Shown here: positions 1 to 9,288 of the stretch, piece by piece
Position numbering within the stretch: position 1 is the first letter of the stretch
How the letters are laid out: each line of letters starts with the position of its first letter
Source: Porticoccaceae bacterium
GTDB lineage: Bacteria; Pseudomonadota; Gammaproteobacteria; Pseudomonadales; Porticoccaceae
NCBI GenBank assembly: GCA_018654575.1
Contig: JABILI010000012.1
Span: 1-37,351, forward strand
Length of the DNA stretch: 37,351 bases
Direction: 5' to 3'
The notes under the pieces: model-generated
What the model was told of the DNA's origin: nothing
The model's input: the letters and a program-made list of their open reading frames with translations, nothing else
Databases searched by the model: none
Made by a program: the position numbers and the translations under genes

Positions 1-752
1 GGATTTCCACGCATGGTCAGCCCGCCATTAATCTGAACATTTTCTCCCGTAACAAATGCTTCATCACTCGACAACCATACTGCGGCTGCCGCCACGTCAT
101 CTGATGTATTCAATCGCGACAAAGGTACCCTAGACATAAATACATCAGCCAGACCAGGCACTTCAAAGTTACCCTCCGTCATTGGTGTTTTAGTTAGCGC
201 TGGAGAAATTGAATTCGCACGAATGCCATATTGACCATAATCATTCGCAACACAACGGATCAGCGCCTCAGCTCCTGTCTTAGTGCCGATGTAAGCAGCA
301 TGATTATTAACCAATGCTTTGGTCGTGGCTGAGGAAATATTAATCAAGGAGCCGCCAGATATGGGATTTTTTATCATCACTCTAACGAACTCAGCAAGAA
401 AATAGTGTACACCCTTAAATTGCAAGTTGACGATTCCATCTAATTCATCATCGGTTATCTCAAGTACAGGCTTTAGCAGGCCCCACCCTGTTGTGTTGAT
501 AGCAATATCAACCGTACCAAGCTCCTGTTGCGCCTGTTCTGCTAATTGCCGCACCTGATCGTGATTAGTAATATCACAAAGGCCATAGCTACTGCCTAGC
601 TCAGATGAGAGGGCTTTTAGCGCTTCTTCATTGCGACCACTAACCAATACCTTTGCACCTTCTTCGGTTAGGCGTCGCGCAATTATCTGACCCATATTAC
701 TGTTGGTTGCGGCACCCAATACTACCGCCCTTTTACCTTCTAGCCGCTTCAT
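1..752 (-). CDS. SDR-family oxidoreductase, partial (C-terminus off the left edge)
   Basis: Reading the minus strand from the ATG at 752 gives an uninterrupted frame of 250 codons to the window edge. The start reads MKRLEGKRAVVLGAA, a Rossmann-fold N-terminus with a modified glycine motif (GAATNSNMG, about residues 13-21) in place of the usual TGxxxGxG. Further in are an NISS segment with the catalytic Ser, a YIGTK segment holding the YxxxK Tyr and Lys 13 residues later, and the late TGENVQINGG motif that closes classical SDRs, so only a few residues are missing. It is probably an NAD(P)-dependent dehydrogenase of a hydroxy/oxo or acyl-CoA intermediate; the substrate cannot be told. It is transcribed away from the luxR-type gene, with a 138-bp gap between the two starts. 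Confidence 0.85.
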   Translation of the reverse strand, partial: MKRLEGKRAVVLGAATNSNMGQIIARRLTEEGAKVLVSGRNEEALKALSSELGSSYGLCDITNHDQVRQLAEQAQQELGTVDIAINTTGWGLLKPVLEITDDELDGIVNLQFKGVHYFLAEFVRVMIKNPISGGSLINISSATTKALVNNHAAYIGTKTGAEALIRCVANDYGQYGIRANSISPALTKTPMTEGNFEVPGLADVFMSRVPLSRLNTSDDVAAAAVWLSSDEAFVTGENVQINGGLTMRGN

Positions 753-890
753 AACAATTACCCTCAAAATTTCACCCTCAATATACCCTTAAGATGCTGT
801 TATTGCCCTACTCAAAAATGACAGCTTAAATGAAACAAATTACTTACTCCTCATCCTTGTTTTGCTATAGCTTCGGTGAGAGAATAAATT

Positions 891-1703
891 ATGGATGAAT
901 GTTTAGCTCCAAAATACAATGCATTAAGTCGACCCGATCTGCTAGAAATACTAGGCAAAGTGCAAATCGATTCTATGGAAGACATCCATGATGCTGCCGT
1001 CGCTTTGCAGTATGTCGGTAATGAGTACGGCCTAAAGATGGCGATATGTGATGATATTTCTTCTCGTGAACCCCTAATAGATCATAATGGTGTTGTGTTA
1101 AATGCCGATGTCTTTGGCTGGGTCGAAGATAAGGAGCGATGGTGGGAGAGAGATAGTCTGGCACTACACTCACCAATGGTGAGGGCATGCCGCTATGAAA
1201 ATGAACCGTTCTGGTGTAATTCTGAGGGCTTTCATTGTCATGGTTATAATCCTTACATAGAAAAAATTGATCTTAAAACGTATTTTGAAGAAGTTGCTCG
1301 TTTTCAGTCTGCGATTCTTATACCGATTCATTTACCTTTTGGTCAAATTTCAGCGAGTAGTATTCACTCCTTGGATGCAGGGAAAACAGATTTTTCCAAA
1401 GAATTTGAACTTTATGCAGATTTTTTTGCTCTTTTGTTTCGTCGGTTCATTACCGGTTATGTTTCTGCCATAAGAACCACGCGCCGAATTCCATCTGACT
1501 GTGTGTTATCTAAACGCGAAGTCGAATGCTTGCGATGGGCTGCTTTAGGTAAAACAGATAGCGAAGTTGGGATAATTATCTCTCTCTCTCACGCTACTAT
1601 TCGCTATCACATGCACCGTGCGGGTGAAAAACTTAACTCAGTCAATCGTGCTCAAACAATTTTTAAAGCAGGGCAGCTTGGATATTTAGGCGCCAACGAC
1701 TAG
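891..1703 (+). CDS. LuxR-family transcriptional regulator (orphan, autoinducer-binding-like N-terminus)
   Basis: 270 residues. The C-terminal part (about 204-264, beginning LSKREVECLRWAALGKTDSE) is a LuxR/FixJ-type helix-turn-helix. The N-terminal 170 residues have the length and layout of the autoinducer-binding domain: Trp84/Trp85, Pro95 and Trp108 fit its conserved pattern, but the Asp of the family's Asp-Pro pair is Ser94, so the acyl-homoserine-lactone contact made by that Asp is absent. No luxI-type synthase is in the window. It may therefore sense a pathway substrate or CoA ester, as other LuxR-type regulators do in steroid degraders (for example TeiR of Comamonas); that role is inferred from its position at the edge of the cluster. 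A GGTGAGAG stretch precedes the ATG. Confidence 0.85.
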   Translation: MDECLAPKYNALSRPDLLEILGKVQIDSMEDIHDAAVALQYVGNEYGLKMAICDDISSREPLIDHNGVVLNADVFGWVEDKERWWERDSLALHSPMVRACRYENEPFWCNSEGFHCHGYNPYIEKIDLKTYFEEVARFQSAILIPIHLPFGQISASSIHSLDAGKTDFSKEFELYADFFALLFRRFITGYVSAIRTTRRIPSDCVLSKREVECLRWAALGKTDSEVGIIISLSHATIRYHMHRAGEKLNSVNRAQTIFKAGQLGYLGAND

Positions 1704-1718
1704 AAGTCGTAATTTGCG

Positions 1719-1725
1719 CCCTATT
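1719..1725 (+). promoter_or_regulatory. Near-match to the recurrent CCCTATC box
   Basis: CCCTATTAAAATC lies in the 124-bp gap before the first Rieske gene, about 100 bp upstream of its ATG. It differs from the CCCTATCAAAAC version at 9448 by one base in the core. Listed as a weak member of the box family. Confidence 0.25.
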
Positions 1726-1827
1726 AAAATCGATATACCGTAACTCTGACTTTAAGGTTATTGTTGACAGGCACGCTGCGAGTAACAGCATACTCATATA
1801 GTCAACCAAAATTGGGTAACTCCAACT

Positions 1828-3042
1828 ATGAAAAGCCCTGATGAATCCATAAATTGGGAAAAAGTGCGAGCGCAAAGTGCTCGAGAATCTCAAAGAAAAC
1901 AAGTACATATGTTAAAGGCCGGCAATCAAATGGCAGATGCCGCATTGCCTTTGCATAAGTCTATCTATACTGATGACCTTCGTTTCAACGCAGAACGAAA
2001 ACATATCTTTCTATCGCAACCATTAGTGGCATGCCTTTCTGGCGATATTTCAGCAGCAGGCGATACAATCTTGTTTGATGCTGCCGGCCCTTCTATTTTA
2101 GTCACACGCACGAAGGATGGTGAAGCACGAGCCTTCTTGAATATGTGCACACACAGGGGCGCAAAGCTAGTAGAAGAAACTGAACCCTGGTCTGGAGTAA
2201 AAAACAAACTCACATGCCCGTTCCATGCATGGACTTTCGACAGTACCGGTCGCCTCATTGGGCAGCCAGGTAAGGAGGGGTTTGAAAAGTGCAATATAGG
2301 TGGACGTAATCTAATCGAACTTCCGTGCGCGGAACATATTGGCTTAGTATTTGTAAAAGCTAACCCAGATGCTGACCCTATCGATGCTGAAGAGTTCTTG
2401 GGTGACTATGCAGATATACTCGCGCAACTGGAGTTATGGCGAGCAGAGCCGGTAAAGAAAGGTGTGCTTACCGCAGAATCTAATTGGAAATTTGCCCTCG
2501 ATACTTATGGCGAGAGCTATCACTTTAAAACTCTGCATAAGACAACTATTGCCAAAACCAACTATAACGACAAGCAGGTTTTTAACGCGTTTGGCATGCA
2601 TCATCGAATTGAATTCCCTAAACTTTCAACTGGGGATTTAATTGATAAAGATGAAAGTGAATGGCCGGAAACTATCTATGGCGGAGTACATTTTCTATTT
2701 CCCAACACAGTGATATTTTTTGGCGCAGTAGCTGATAACGTTTTTTTTACTCAAGTATTCCGCTTATTCCCAGACGGCGTTGGCAAAACCCGCTGCCAAT
2801 TTGCGGTGTATGCGCCATTTGGCGTTGAGTCTGAATCTCATAAGGCAAACTGTATCGCCGCCTACGACGCAACCGCTACAGTAGTCCAGGAAGAAGACTA
2901 TCGAGTCGCATCCCACGGCTATGCAAACTTGTTATCAGCACCGCAAGATCATCATGTAGTTTTAGGTGCAAACGAGTTAGCGTTACAAGTTGTACATCAA
3001 CATATAGCAAAAACTATAGGTATGCCACTCGAGCAAAATTGA
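1828..3042 (+). CDS. Rieske non-haem iron ring-hydroxylating oxygenase, alpha subunit
   Basis: 404 residues. The Rieske [2Fe-2S] ligands are Cys107-x-His109 (MCTHRG) and Cys130-x2-His133 (CPFHAW). The C-terminal catalytic domain carries the mononuclear iron site: Asp225 and Glu229 in the bridging segment, His232 and His237 (ESYHFKTLH), and a likely third ligand Asp357 (QEEDY). It should insert oxygen into a ring or activated carbon at the expense of NAD(P)H. No beta subunit, ferredoxin or reductase is encoded nearby, so electrons must come from elsewhere in the genome. The start at 1828 leaves a 40-residue leader before the domain; no strong Shine-Dalgarno sequence is visible. The next genes (NmrA-like, fused beta-oxidation enzyme) run in the same direction. 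Substrate unknown. Confidence 0.92.
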   Translation: MKSPDESINWEKVRAQSARESQRKQVHMLKAGNQMADAALPLHKSIYTDDLRFNAERKHIFLSQPLVACLSGDISAAGDTILFDAAGPSILVTRTKDGEARAFLNMCTHRGAKLVEETEPWSGVKNKLTCPFHAWTFDSTGRLIGQPGKEGFEKCNIGGRNLIELPCAEHIGLVFVKANPDADPIDAEEFLGDYADILAQLELWRAEPVKKGVLTAESNWKFALDTYGESYHFKTLHKTTIAKTNYNDKQVFNAFGMHHRIEFPKLSTGDLIDKDESEWPETIYGGVHFLFPNTVIFFGAVADNVFFTQVFRLFPDGVGKTRCQFAVYAPFGVESESHKANCIAAYDATATVVQEEDYRVASHGYANLLSAPQDHHVVLGANELALQVVHQHIAKTIGMPLEQN

Positions 3043-3114
3043 ACCCCAAAAATTCTTTTCGTCCATATTTTCTTGCTATTCTGAGTTATGAATACCAGAC
3101 ATTTAGATATTCTC

Positions 3115-3130
3115 CACTATCAAAACAGTG
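3115..3130 (+). promoter_or_regulatory. Putative operator CACTATCAAAACAGTG
   Basis: This sits in the 144-bp gap before the NmrA-like gene. It shares ACTATCAAAAC with the box at 9448 and begins and ends with an inverted CACT/AGTG. An exact box in the other orientation follows at 3162. Function inferred only from recurrence. Confidence 0.3.
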
Positions 3131-3161
3131 TATTGGTTGGATGTGCTGTCAAGGCTATGCT

Positions 3162-3168
3162 GATAGGG
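3162..3168 (-). promoter_or_regulatory. CCCTATC box (reverse orientation)
   Basis: GATAGGG lies 18 bases before the ATG of the NmrA-like gene and just upstream of its AGGAG ribosome binding site. It is one of seven exact copies of this heptamer seen in non-coding gaps of the window. Confidence 0.35.
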
Positions 3169-3186
3169 AAATTAGGAGAATAAACA

Positions 3187-4122
3187 ATGTCAACAGTATC
3201 AGTAGTGGGCGCGACAGGTCGACAAGGTCTTGCTCAAGTTAAACAACTACTAAAACAAGGTTATGACGTACGTGCGTTATCACGCAGCGACGCACCCGAT
3301 TTGGGAGAATTTACTCATAAAGTCCGCACTCGATATTTGGATATTGAAGACAAGTCCTCAATTGAAGCAGCGATAGAAGGCTCTCAATTTGTATTTTATA
3401 ACCACCCACTGCATCTGAACGATAAGCGCGAAGAATTAATTACCAATCTCGGACATGCTAGCAAAAAGGTTGGCATAAAAAGATTAGTATGGAACACAGC
3501 AAGCTGGATACCCGATCGCCCAGGTGATTCACATACCTACACTCAAAACACTCACTCTATCAAAGCTTTATGGGACACCGGTGTCCCAGCGACGGTATTT
3601 GGTGCAGTACTATTTATGGATAACCTATTAACTGACTGGGCCCGACCGCTGCTCATGGAAGAAAAAAAATACATTTACCCACATGCTCCGAATCTTGGCG
3701 CAAACTGGATCTGTCTAGATGACGTCGCAAAAATCATGATGGTATCGCTCGATCGCCCCGATATGGTTGGCAGCTGGCTAAATATTGGTGGCCCGGAGCG
3801 ATTAACTGGCTCACAAGTGACGGCGACTCTGTCTGAAGCACTTGGTTTTGAGCTCGAATATGACCCTAGTACGCCAGAAGAATTTTCACAACTACTTTTA
3901 GCCGCCATGGGTGACTCTGTCGCCAAAGAAAATAGAAAAGCGTTCGCGACGTATATCTCCGAGTTTTATCATTTCAACAATGCGTCACCCACGACTCCCT
4001 TTGCAGTCAACACTGAGTATATGCTCGAGCGCTTACCAGAAATAAAACTGGAAACGTTGCTATCTTGGGCAATCCGACAGGACTGGTCTGGTAATAGTGA
4101 TGTTCGTCCGTCAGGCGGTTAA
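3187..4122 (+). CDS. NmrA-like NAD(P)-binding (atypical SDR) family protein, copy 1
   Basis: 311 residues. The N-terminus MSTVSVVGATGRQG carries the GxxGxxG dinucleotide-binding motif of atypical SDRs of the NmrA/HSCARG type, followed by a basic segment (RALSRSD) suited to NADP. There is no classical YxxxK in the usual place; the NTASW segment takes the position of the Ser region. It is clearly paralogous to the protein at 14211-15131: both share FMDN, WICLDD-AK, GGPE-LTG and a C-terminal RQDWS. AGGAG precedes the ATG by eight bases. It may be a reductase, isomerase or redox-sensing protein acting with the oxygenase upstream; a precise reaction cannot be assigned. Confidence 0.85.
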   Translation: MSTVSVVGATGRQGLAQVKQLLKQGYDVRALSRSDAPDLGEFTHKVRTRYLDIEDKSSIEAAIEGSQFVFYNHPLHLNDKREELITNLGHASKKVGIKRLVWNTASWIPDRPGDSHTYTQNTHSIKALWDTGVPATVFGAVLFMDNLLTDWARPLLMEEKKYIYPHAPNLGANWICLDDVAKIMMVSLDRPDMVGSWLNIGGPERLTGSQVTATLSEALGFELEYDPSTPEEFSQLLLAAMGDSVAKENRKAFATYISEFYHFNNASPTTPFAVNTEYMLERLPEIKLETLLSWAIRQDWSGNSDVRPSGG

Positions 4123-4244
4123 ACCATAAATAAATTGGCTATGACTAATCCATGTTAATATTGCTTGATTAAAAAATTGAAGCTCAGTTGCTACTGGCTC
4201 TTGAGTAGAAAAACCAAATAACAGAGAGATAAATTAATACCTTT

Positions 4245-6299
4245 ATGACTAATTTACTAACTTATGAAGTTACCGACGGCATTGCGGTGTTAACCGTCGA
4301 TTCCCCACCTGTTAACGCGCTTGGGTATGACGTCCGAAAATCCATTGTTGACGGATTCGAAAAAGCATCTGCCGATGTCGATATCAACGCCATTGTGCTG
4401 ATCTGTAAAGGGCGAACATTCTTTGCCGGCGCCGATATCCGTGAGTTTGGGACCGAGCCTAAATTCCCCATCTTGCCTGAAGTCATTGCGACAATTGAAT
4501 CAAGCCCTAAATTAACTATTGCTGCACTCCACGGAACACCACTCGGCGGTGGACTAGAAACCGCTCTAGCCTGCCACTACCGTGTTGCCTTAGCAACTAC
4601 TCGTGTGGGACTTCCCGAAGTAAAGCTCGGTCTACTCCCGGGAGCAGGTGGTACACAAAAATTACCTCGTTTGACAGGCATTCCCTCAGCACTGGAAATA
4701 ATCACTAGCGGGAGACAAATAAAATCGGGTGAGGCTCTCAAGCTTGGGATCATAGATAAAGTCTGTATAGGTGATGATCTATCCGGCGAAGCAATTGCGT
4801 TCGCGAAAGAGTTGGTCTATCAAAATGCGGCGCGCACTTTAGTGTCAGAGCGCAATGAAAAAACTGCGGAACATCAAGGACAGGCAGAGATTTATGATGC
4901 CTTCAGAGCTAAAAATTCTAAACGTTTTCGTGGATTCAAGTCAGTAGAAAATATTATCAAAGCAATCCAAGCATCAGCTGATCTACCCTACAAACAAGGG
5001 CTAAAACGTGAGCGTGAACTGTTCTCGCAATTACTAGAAAGTCGCGATGCGACAGCACAACGGCATGTTTTTTTTGCCGAACGTGAGACCGGTAAAATTC
5101 CCGACATACCTAAGACCACACCAGTTCGACCAATAAATAATGTCGGCATTATCGGTGCGGGTACAATGGGTGGGGGTATAGCTATGAACTTTTTGAATGC
5201 TCAGATTCCAGTGATTCTCCTAGAGAAAAAACAAGAAGCCCTTGACCATGGTATTAGTGTTATTAGACAAAATTATCAGCGTTCGGTCAAAGGTGGCCGT
5301 ATGTCCGAAGAAGCTCTCGAGGCTTGTATGAAGTTGATAACTCCTTCTTTAGATTATGCGGACTTATCATCTGTGGATCTTGTTATTGAAGCGGTATTCG
5401 AAACTATGGATATCAAAAAGACTGTCTTCAGCACGCTTGATACCGTCGTCAAAAAAGGCTGCATTCTTGCTTCTAATACCTCCTACCTCGATATAAATGA
5501 GATTGCGGAATCAACCTCAAGACCACAAGACGTTATCGGTCTACATTTTTTCTCTCCAGCGAACATAATGAACCTATTGGAAGTCGTGCGGGGTGAAAAA
5601 TCAGATCCTGAAGTAGTCAATACCGGTATGCGTTTAGCCAAAAAAATCATGAAAACACCCGTACTATCTAGAGTCGGCTGGGGTTTTATCGCTAATCGTG
5701 TTATGAAGGTCAGAAGTTATCAGACTGACAATCTAATCCTGCAGGGTATCAATCCTGAAACAATCGACAAAGTGATATACGACTATGGCTTTGCCATGGG
5801 CCCTATCGCTGTGAAGGACCTGGTTGGGCTAGATGTTATAGGTCGAGATTCGGGCGAACGAACTGTCGAGAGTGTATTGGTGAGTATGGAGCGGCTTGGA
5901 CAAAAGAAAAATGGCGGTTACTACGACTATGATAAGAACCGACAAAGAGTACTCTCCCCGATCGCTATGGAGGTCATTAAAGACATTGCCCAGGAAAAGG
6001 GCATAGAACCAGTACCTGCAGACGAAGGAGAAATACTGGCTCGCTTGCTCTACCCTGTGATTAACGAGGGTGCCAAGGTACTTGATGAAGGCATTGCTCT
6101 TCGTAGCTCAGATATTGATATTGCCTGCATCAAAGGCTACAACTGGCCTGTTTATCAGGGTGGTCCGATGTTTTGGGCTAACACCATTGGCTTAAAAAAG
6201 GTGCTGGGGAAATTACAAGAATTTGAACAACGATTCGGCGAAGCCTTTACTCCCTCTCCATATCTTGTTCGATTGGTCGAAGAAGGAAAAGAATTCTAA
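4245..6299 (+). CDS. Fused enoyl-CoA hydratase / 3-hydroxyacyl-CoA dehydrogenase (FadB/FadJ-type, multifunctional beta-oxidation)
   Basis: 684 residues. Residues 1 to about 190 form a crotonase domain with GGGLE (catalytic Glu105) and PEVKLGLLPGAGGTQ (Glu125). A linker to about 295 follows, then an NAD-binding 3-hydroxyacyl-CoA dehydrogenase domain with GIIGAGTMGG (301-310), catalytic His434 in GLHFFSP, Glu446 and Asn484 (FIANRV), and finally the paired C-terminal dehydrogenase domains. The order and length match peroxisomal-type bifunctional enzymes more than the roughly 715-730 residue FadB. It hydrates 2-enoyl-CoAs and oxidises the resulting 3-hydroxyacyl-CoAs. The 122-bp gap upstream and weak Shine-Dalgarno sequence (AGAGAG, rather far from the ATG) leave open whether it has its own promoter. 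Confidence 0.93.
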   Translation: MTNLLTYEVTDGIAVLTVDSPPVNALGYDVRKSIVDGFEKASADVDINAIVLICKGRTFFAGADIREFGTEPKFPILPEVIATIESSPKLTIAALHGTPLGGGLETALACHYRVALATTRVGLPEVKLGLLPGAGGTQKLPRLTGIPSALEIITSGRQIKSGEALKLGIIDKVCIGDDLSGEAIAFAKELVYQNAARTLVSERNEKTAEHQGQAEIYDAFRAKNSKRFRGFKSVENIIKAIQASADLPYKQGLKRERELFSQLLESRDATAQRHVFFAERETGKIPDIPKTTPVRPINNVGIIGAGTMGGGIAMNFLNAQIPVILLEKKQEALDHGISVIRQNYQRSVKGGRMSEEALEACMKLITPSLDYADLSSVDLVIEAVFETMDIKKTVFSTLDTVVKKGCILASNTSYLDINEIAESTSRPQDVIGLHFFSPANIMNLLEVVRGEKSDPEVVNTGMRLAKKIMKTPVLSRVGWGFIANRVMKVRSYQTDNLILQGINPETIDKVIYDYGFAMGPIAVKDLVGLDVIGRDSGERTVESVLVSMERLGQKKNGGYYDYDKNRQRVLSPIAMEVIKDIAQEKGIEPVPADEGEILARLLYPVINEGAKVLDEGIALRSSDIDIACIKGYNWPVYQGGPMFWANTIGLKKVLGKLQEFEQRFGEAFTPSPYLVRLVEEGKEF

Positions 6300-6340
6300 A
6301 CATCAGATGCTCAGCCCAGCTGATCCAACCAATCAAATAA

Positions 6341-6371
6341 CCTAAGAGTACCGGTATCAGCTGCTCTTAGG
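6341..6371. terminator. Hairpin between convergent genes
   Basis: CCTAAGAG at 6341-6348 pairs with CTCTTAGG at 6364-6371, with a small TACCGGTA palindrome in the loop. It lies at the junction of the convergent fused beta-oxidation and Rieske genes and covers the last codons of the latter. No U-tract follows on either strand, so terminator function is uncertain. Confidence 0.35.
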
Positions 6372-7931
6372 GGCTGTATCGCTAGCCAGCCACTTATTCA
6401 ACGTCTCGTAAAAGTGACGAAGTTTTGATTCCTGATAGTTAGCAAAAATAACCTCACCCTTCGGATGATTATGCAGTCCCTTTTGAACCATCGGATGATT
6501 TAAAGCATCCTGATTGAATACTTTGAGTAGGTATCCCGCAAAGTCAGGAGCGTCGCAGTAGTCATCGTCAAGGTCAAGGAAAGTGAGTTCAGCCGGCGCT
6601 GGACGTTCCTGCCCTTCAGGCACGGGCACCATCCACATTACTTCATGCAATGACTGCTCTGGGTTATCACCATCGGGCCTGAAGCGGTAAAAAATCGGAT
6701 TGAAGTCTCCCCACGGGCTCAGATTTGGAAACAAACTGTAAAAGATCGCCTCATTAAAATCAGAATCGCTGACTTTATCTATGGCGTCTCCAAACGACGG
6801 ACGATATTGATCTCGCATAAGTGCAGCTCTCGCCTGACGATAAACATAAGGCGAATCTGGGTCTGTCGGATAACTATCAGGCATATCCTCTTCACCCGCT
6901 TTTAGCTTCCCACCTATCCAATTGCACAGATGAGGGTCAGCAAATTGCATCTCACCTTCAATATAATTGGCCGACATATCAAATACCCCCGCCCTACCAT
7001 TTCTGTCGGTCACTTCTACGCGATTTTCTTCGATGCGCCGGTAGGTGTGCCCACTGATAGGGTGACAAAAACTCTGGAAAACTTTGCCATCGGGAAACGC
7101 TTCGTAATCAGGGTCATGATGGTCAATGTGAGGACTCGGCGGCCCAGAAGCCGAAATGGCTCGAGAATAATTTCCCCAGACATCGTATTTGGAGTTTGAA
7201 TCCGCGAAGGTAGGTAACAACTCAGGATGTGTGCCAACCACATGGTAACTTTCCATAAATGCGTCTTGAGCTACCTTCCAGTTACAAGGCAAACGTTTGA
7301 TTAAATGTGCTGCTTTATAGCGTTGCGAGAAAGGAAGATTGAAATGCCGATCAAAATCACCAATAAAGTCTTCCAGTGATTCGCAGTCAGGATCTGGGTT
7401 AATAAATACGAATCCGCCCCAATGACCAACACTTACGGCAGGAAGTGCATACTCCTCTTTTGCTGCAGCTACGGTTGGAAAATCCCATTCACAAGGAACT
7501 TCTCTTAACTTGCCGTCTAAATCCCAGGACCAACCATGAAACGGGCAACGGATAACTTTGAGGCCTTTGCGATGGTTATCGCACAACTGTCGTCCACGAT
7601 GCATGCAGGCATTAGGGAATGCTTTAACCTCATCTGCCGCTGTACGAACAATCATGAATGATAACCCAGCAATATCGTAGACATGAGTATCACCAACATT
7701 GGGGATATCATCTTCGTGACATGCCATCTGCCAGACACGCTTCCATAAACGTTCGACCTCAAGGTCATGCTCTTCTTTGGAGAAAAAGCGTCTAACATCA
7801 ACTTTAGTAACGCCAGGGTCCATCGGCGACTCTTCTAGATAGACTGCTGGCGGCGGGACTGCGTCCCCACTGGCGAGCTCAATGTAGCTAATTCCGTTTG
7901 AGCGATCTTTTCCTGTTACCGTTTCAACCAT
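6357..7931 (-). CDS. Rieske ring-hydroxylating oxygenase alpha subunit, long form
   Basis: 524 residues from the ATG at 7931, chosen because AAGG lies nine bases upstream; the frame could extend to a TTG at 7964 without a ribosome binding site. In numbering from that longer start, the Rieske ligands are Cys120-x-His122 (CMHRGRQ) and Cys140-x2-His143 (CPFHGW). The catalytic domain has Asp234, His241 and His246 (ESYHVVGTH). It is about 100 residues longer than ordinary alpha subunits, with an extended, acidic, Asp/Pro-rich C-terminal half. It resembles large oxygenases with aromatic or polycyclic substrates, but the substrate is unknown and no reductase partner is present. The next gene upstream in the same direction is an MFS carrier, 70 bp away, suggesting co-transcription of uptake and attack. 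Confidence 0.9.
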   Translation of the reverse strand: MVETVTGKDRSNGISYIELASGDAVPPPAVYLEESPMDPGVTKVDVRRFFSKEEHDLEVERLWKRVWQMACHEDDIPNVGDTHVYDIAGLSFMIVRTAADEVKAFPNACMHRGRQLCDNHRKGLKVIRCPFHGWSWDLDGKLREVPCEWDFPTVAAAKEEYALPAVSVGHWGGFVFINPDPDCESLEDFIGDFDRHFNLPFSQRYKAAHLIKRLPCNWKVAQDAFMESYHVVGTHPELLPTFADSNSKYDVWGNYSRAISASGPPSPHIDHHDPDYEAFPDGKVFQSFCHPISGHTYRRIEENRVEVTDRNGRAGVFDMSANYIEGEMQFADPHLCNWIGGKLKAGEEDMPDSYPTDPDSPYVYRQARAALMRDQYRPSFGDAIDKVSDSDFNEAIFYSLFPNLSPWGDFNPIFYRFRPDGDNPEQSLHEVMWMVPVPEGQERPAPAELTFLDLDDDYCDAPDFAGYLLKVFNQDALNHPMVQKGLHNHPKGEVIFANYQESKLRHFYETLNKWLASDTAPKSS

Positions 7932-8001
7932 AGTTTTCTGCCTTATAATATGAATATCATACAAATCAGCACAGGCACTATCCTGTACAAGATCGAAAAT
8001 T

Positions 8002-9288
8002 TTATGTGTATTCTAGATCATCATCCGGTTCGATATCTGGTTCAAGTTCGGCTGACATTGCCCGTCCTGTCCAAAGATAACAAATGGAGCCTATGACCGA
8101 CGCCGCAATACAAACAATAATTAACGCATAATTAAGTGACTTAACACCATACTCGATTGCCAGATAGTCACTCAACATTCCGACCAATAGCGGGCCTAGT
8201 GCCGCACCCATTAAAGTAGTGATCATTAAGGCAAACGACGACCCCACAGCCCGCTCACCAGCACCAAGCGAAGATTGGAGTATAGACAATGTAGCGCCTT
8301 GTGGAATCATAAAAACAAAATAGGCAATTACAAAACAAGAGAGGAAAACCTGAAAGCTATCTGCCATTACGCAAAACCAAAGTGCCACAACGGCAATGAC
8401 AATTACAATAGCTGGAATCCAAGCACGCCAGCGTGCATCACGTTTTGCCATATAGTCAGTAAGATAGCCGCCGATTAAAGGAGCGGGTACACCAGCTGCG
8501 ATATAGGTCAGACCAAGATACAAACCCACTTTGCTCAATGATACGTCAAAATTACGCAGCATAATCGGCGCTAACCAGAATGCCATTGCATATCCAATCA
8601 TAGTTAACATGGCAAAGGATATGCTAATGCGAATGAAAACAGGATTAGCGGCCAGTGACTTGAGCGTTTCCTTTATATCTTTAGCTTGCTTGTCTTTTGC
8701 CTCACCAACATCTAAGCGCCCTCGCTGAGGTTCTTTAACCGTAAAGAAAAATAACAAACCCATTAGCACACCTGGTATCCCCAGCACTAAAAAGGTGTTG
8801 CGCCAGCCTATCATTTCGCCAAGGATGCCGCCGATTATTAGCCCTCCACCTGTACCAAGCGCAGCACCAACTATATAGACACCCATGGCACGCGCTCTTT
8901 CACTAGGCTTAAAATAATCAGCAATAAGAGAATAGCTAGGCGGACCGCCGCCCGCTTCACCAACACCGACGCCGAGACGAGCGAAAAACAAACTATAAAA
9001 TCCAACAGCAGCGCCACATAAAGCCGTCATGCCACTCCAAAGAATCACTGCGAGTGAGAGGATGTTTTTTCGATTACCCCTGTCTGCCCAACGTGCAATT
9101 GGAAAACTCATCAGGGCATAAAATAATGCAAACGCCAAACCTGCAAGTAACCCAACCTGGGTGTCGGAGAGATAAAAATCTGCTTTGATATCTTCCATCA
9201 AAATAGACATGATGAGCCGGTCAGCTATGTTAATCATGGATATAACTGTCACCATGATCAGTACATAAAATCGGTAGTATTTCTGCAT
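8002..9288 (-). CDS. MFS transporter, spinster-like
   Basis: 428 residues from the ATG at 9288, preferred because AAAAGGA lies eight bases upstream; an in-frame ATG at 9327 would add 13 hydrophilic residues. Twelve hydrophobic segments are apparent. The early sequence (NIADRLIMSILMEDIKADF) followed by LSDTQVGLLAGLAFALFYA, and the loop motif ARWADRGNRKNIL (motif A between helices 2 and 3), are typical of bacterial spinster-type carriers. The C-terminus is acidic. These proteins are common in steroid and aromatic degradation clusters, where they are thought to import or export organic acids. The direction and substrate cannot be deduced. The gene is divergent from the acyl-CoA dehydrogenase at 9590. 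Confidence 0.9.
   Translation of the reverse strand: MQKYYRFYVLIMVTVISMINIADRLIMSILMEDIKADFYLSDTQVGLLAGLAFALFYALMSFPIARWADRGNRKNILSLAVILWSGMTALCGAAVGFYSLFFARLGVGVGEAGGGPPSYSLIADYFKPSERARAMGVYIVGAALGTGGGLIIGGILGEMIGWRNTFLVLGIPGVLMGLLFFFTVKEPQRGRLDVGEAKDKQAKDIKETLKSLAANPVFIRISISFAMLTMIGYAMAFWLAPIMLRNFDVSLSKVGLYLGLTYIAAGVPAPLIGGYLTDYMAKRDARWRAWIPAIVIVIAVVALWFCVMADSFQVFLSCFVIAYFVFMIPQGATLSILQSSLGAGERAVGSSFALMITTLMGAALGPLLVGMLSDYLAIEYGVKSLNYALIIVCIAASVIGSICYLWTGRAMSAELEPDIEPDDDLEYT

Noticed and set aside
891-1703. Quorum-sensing system
   Set aside because: Only a LuxR-type protein is present, with the key Asp missing and no synthase gene.
3039-3242. Open frame of 67 codons between the Rieske and NmrA-like genes
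   Set aside because: It overlaps the NmrA-like start in another frame, has no ribosome binding site or recognisable sequence, and covers the putative operator sites.
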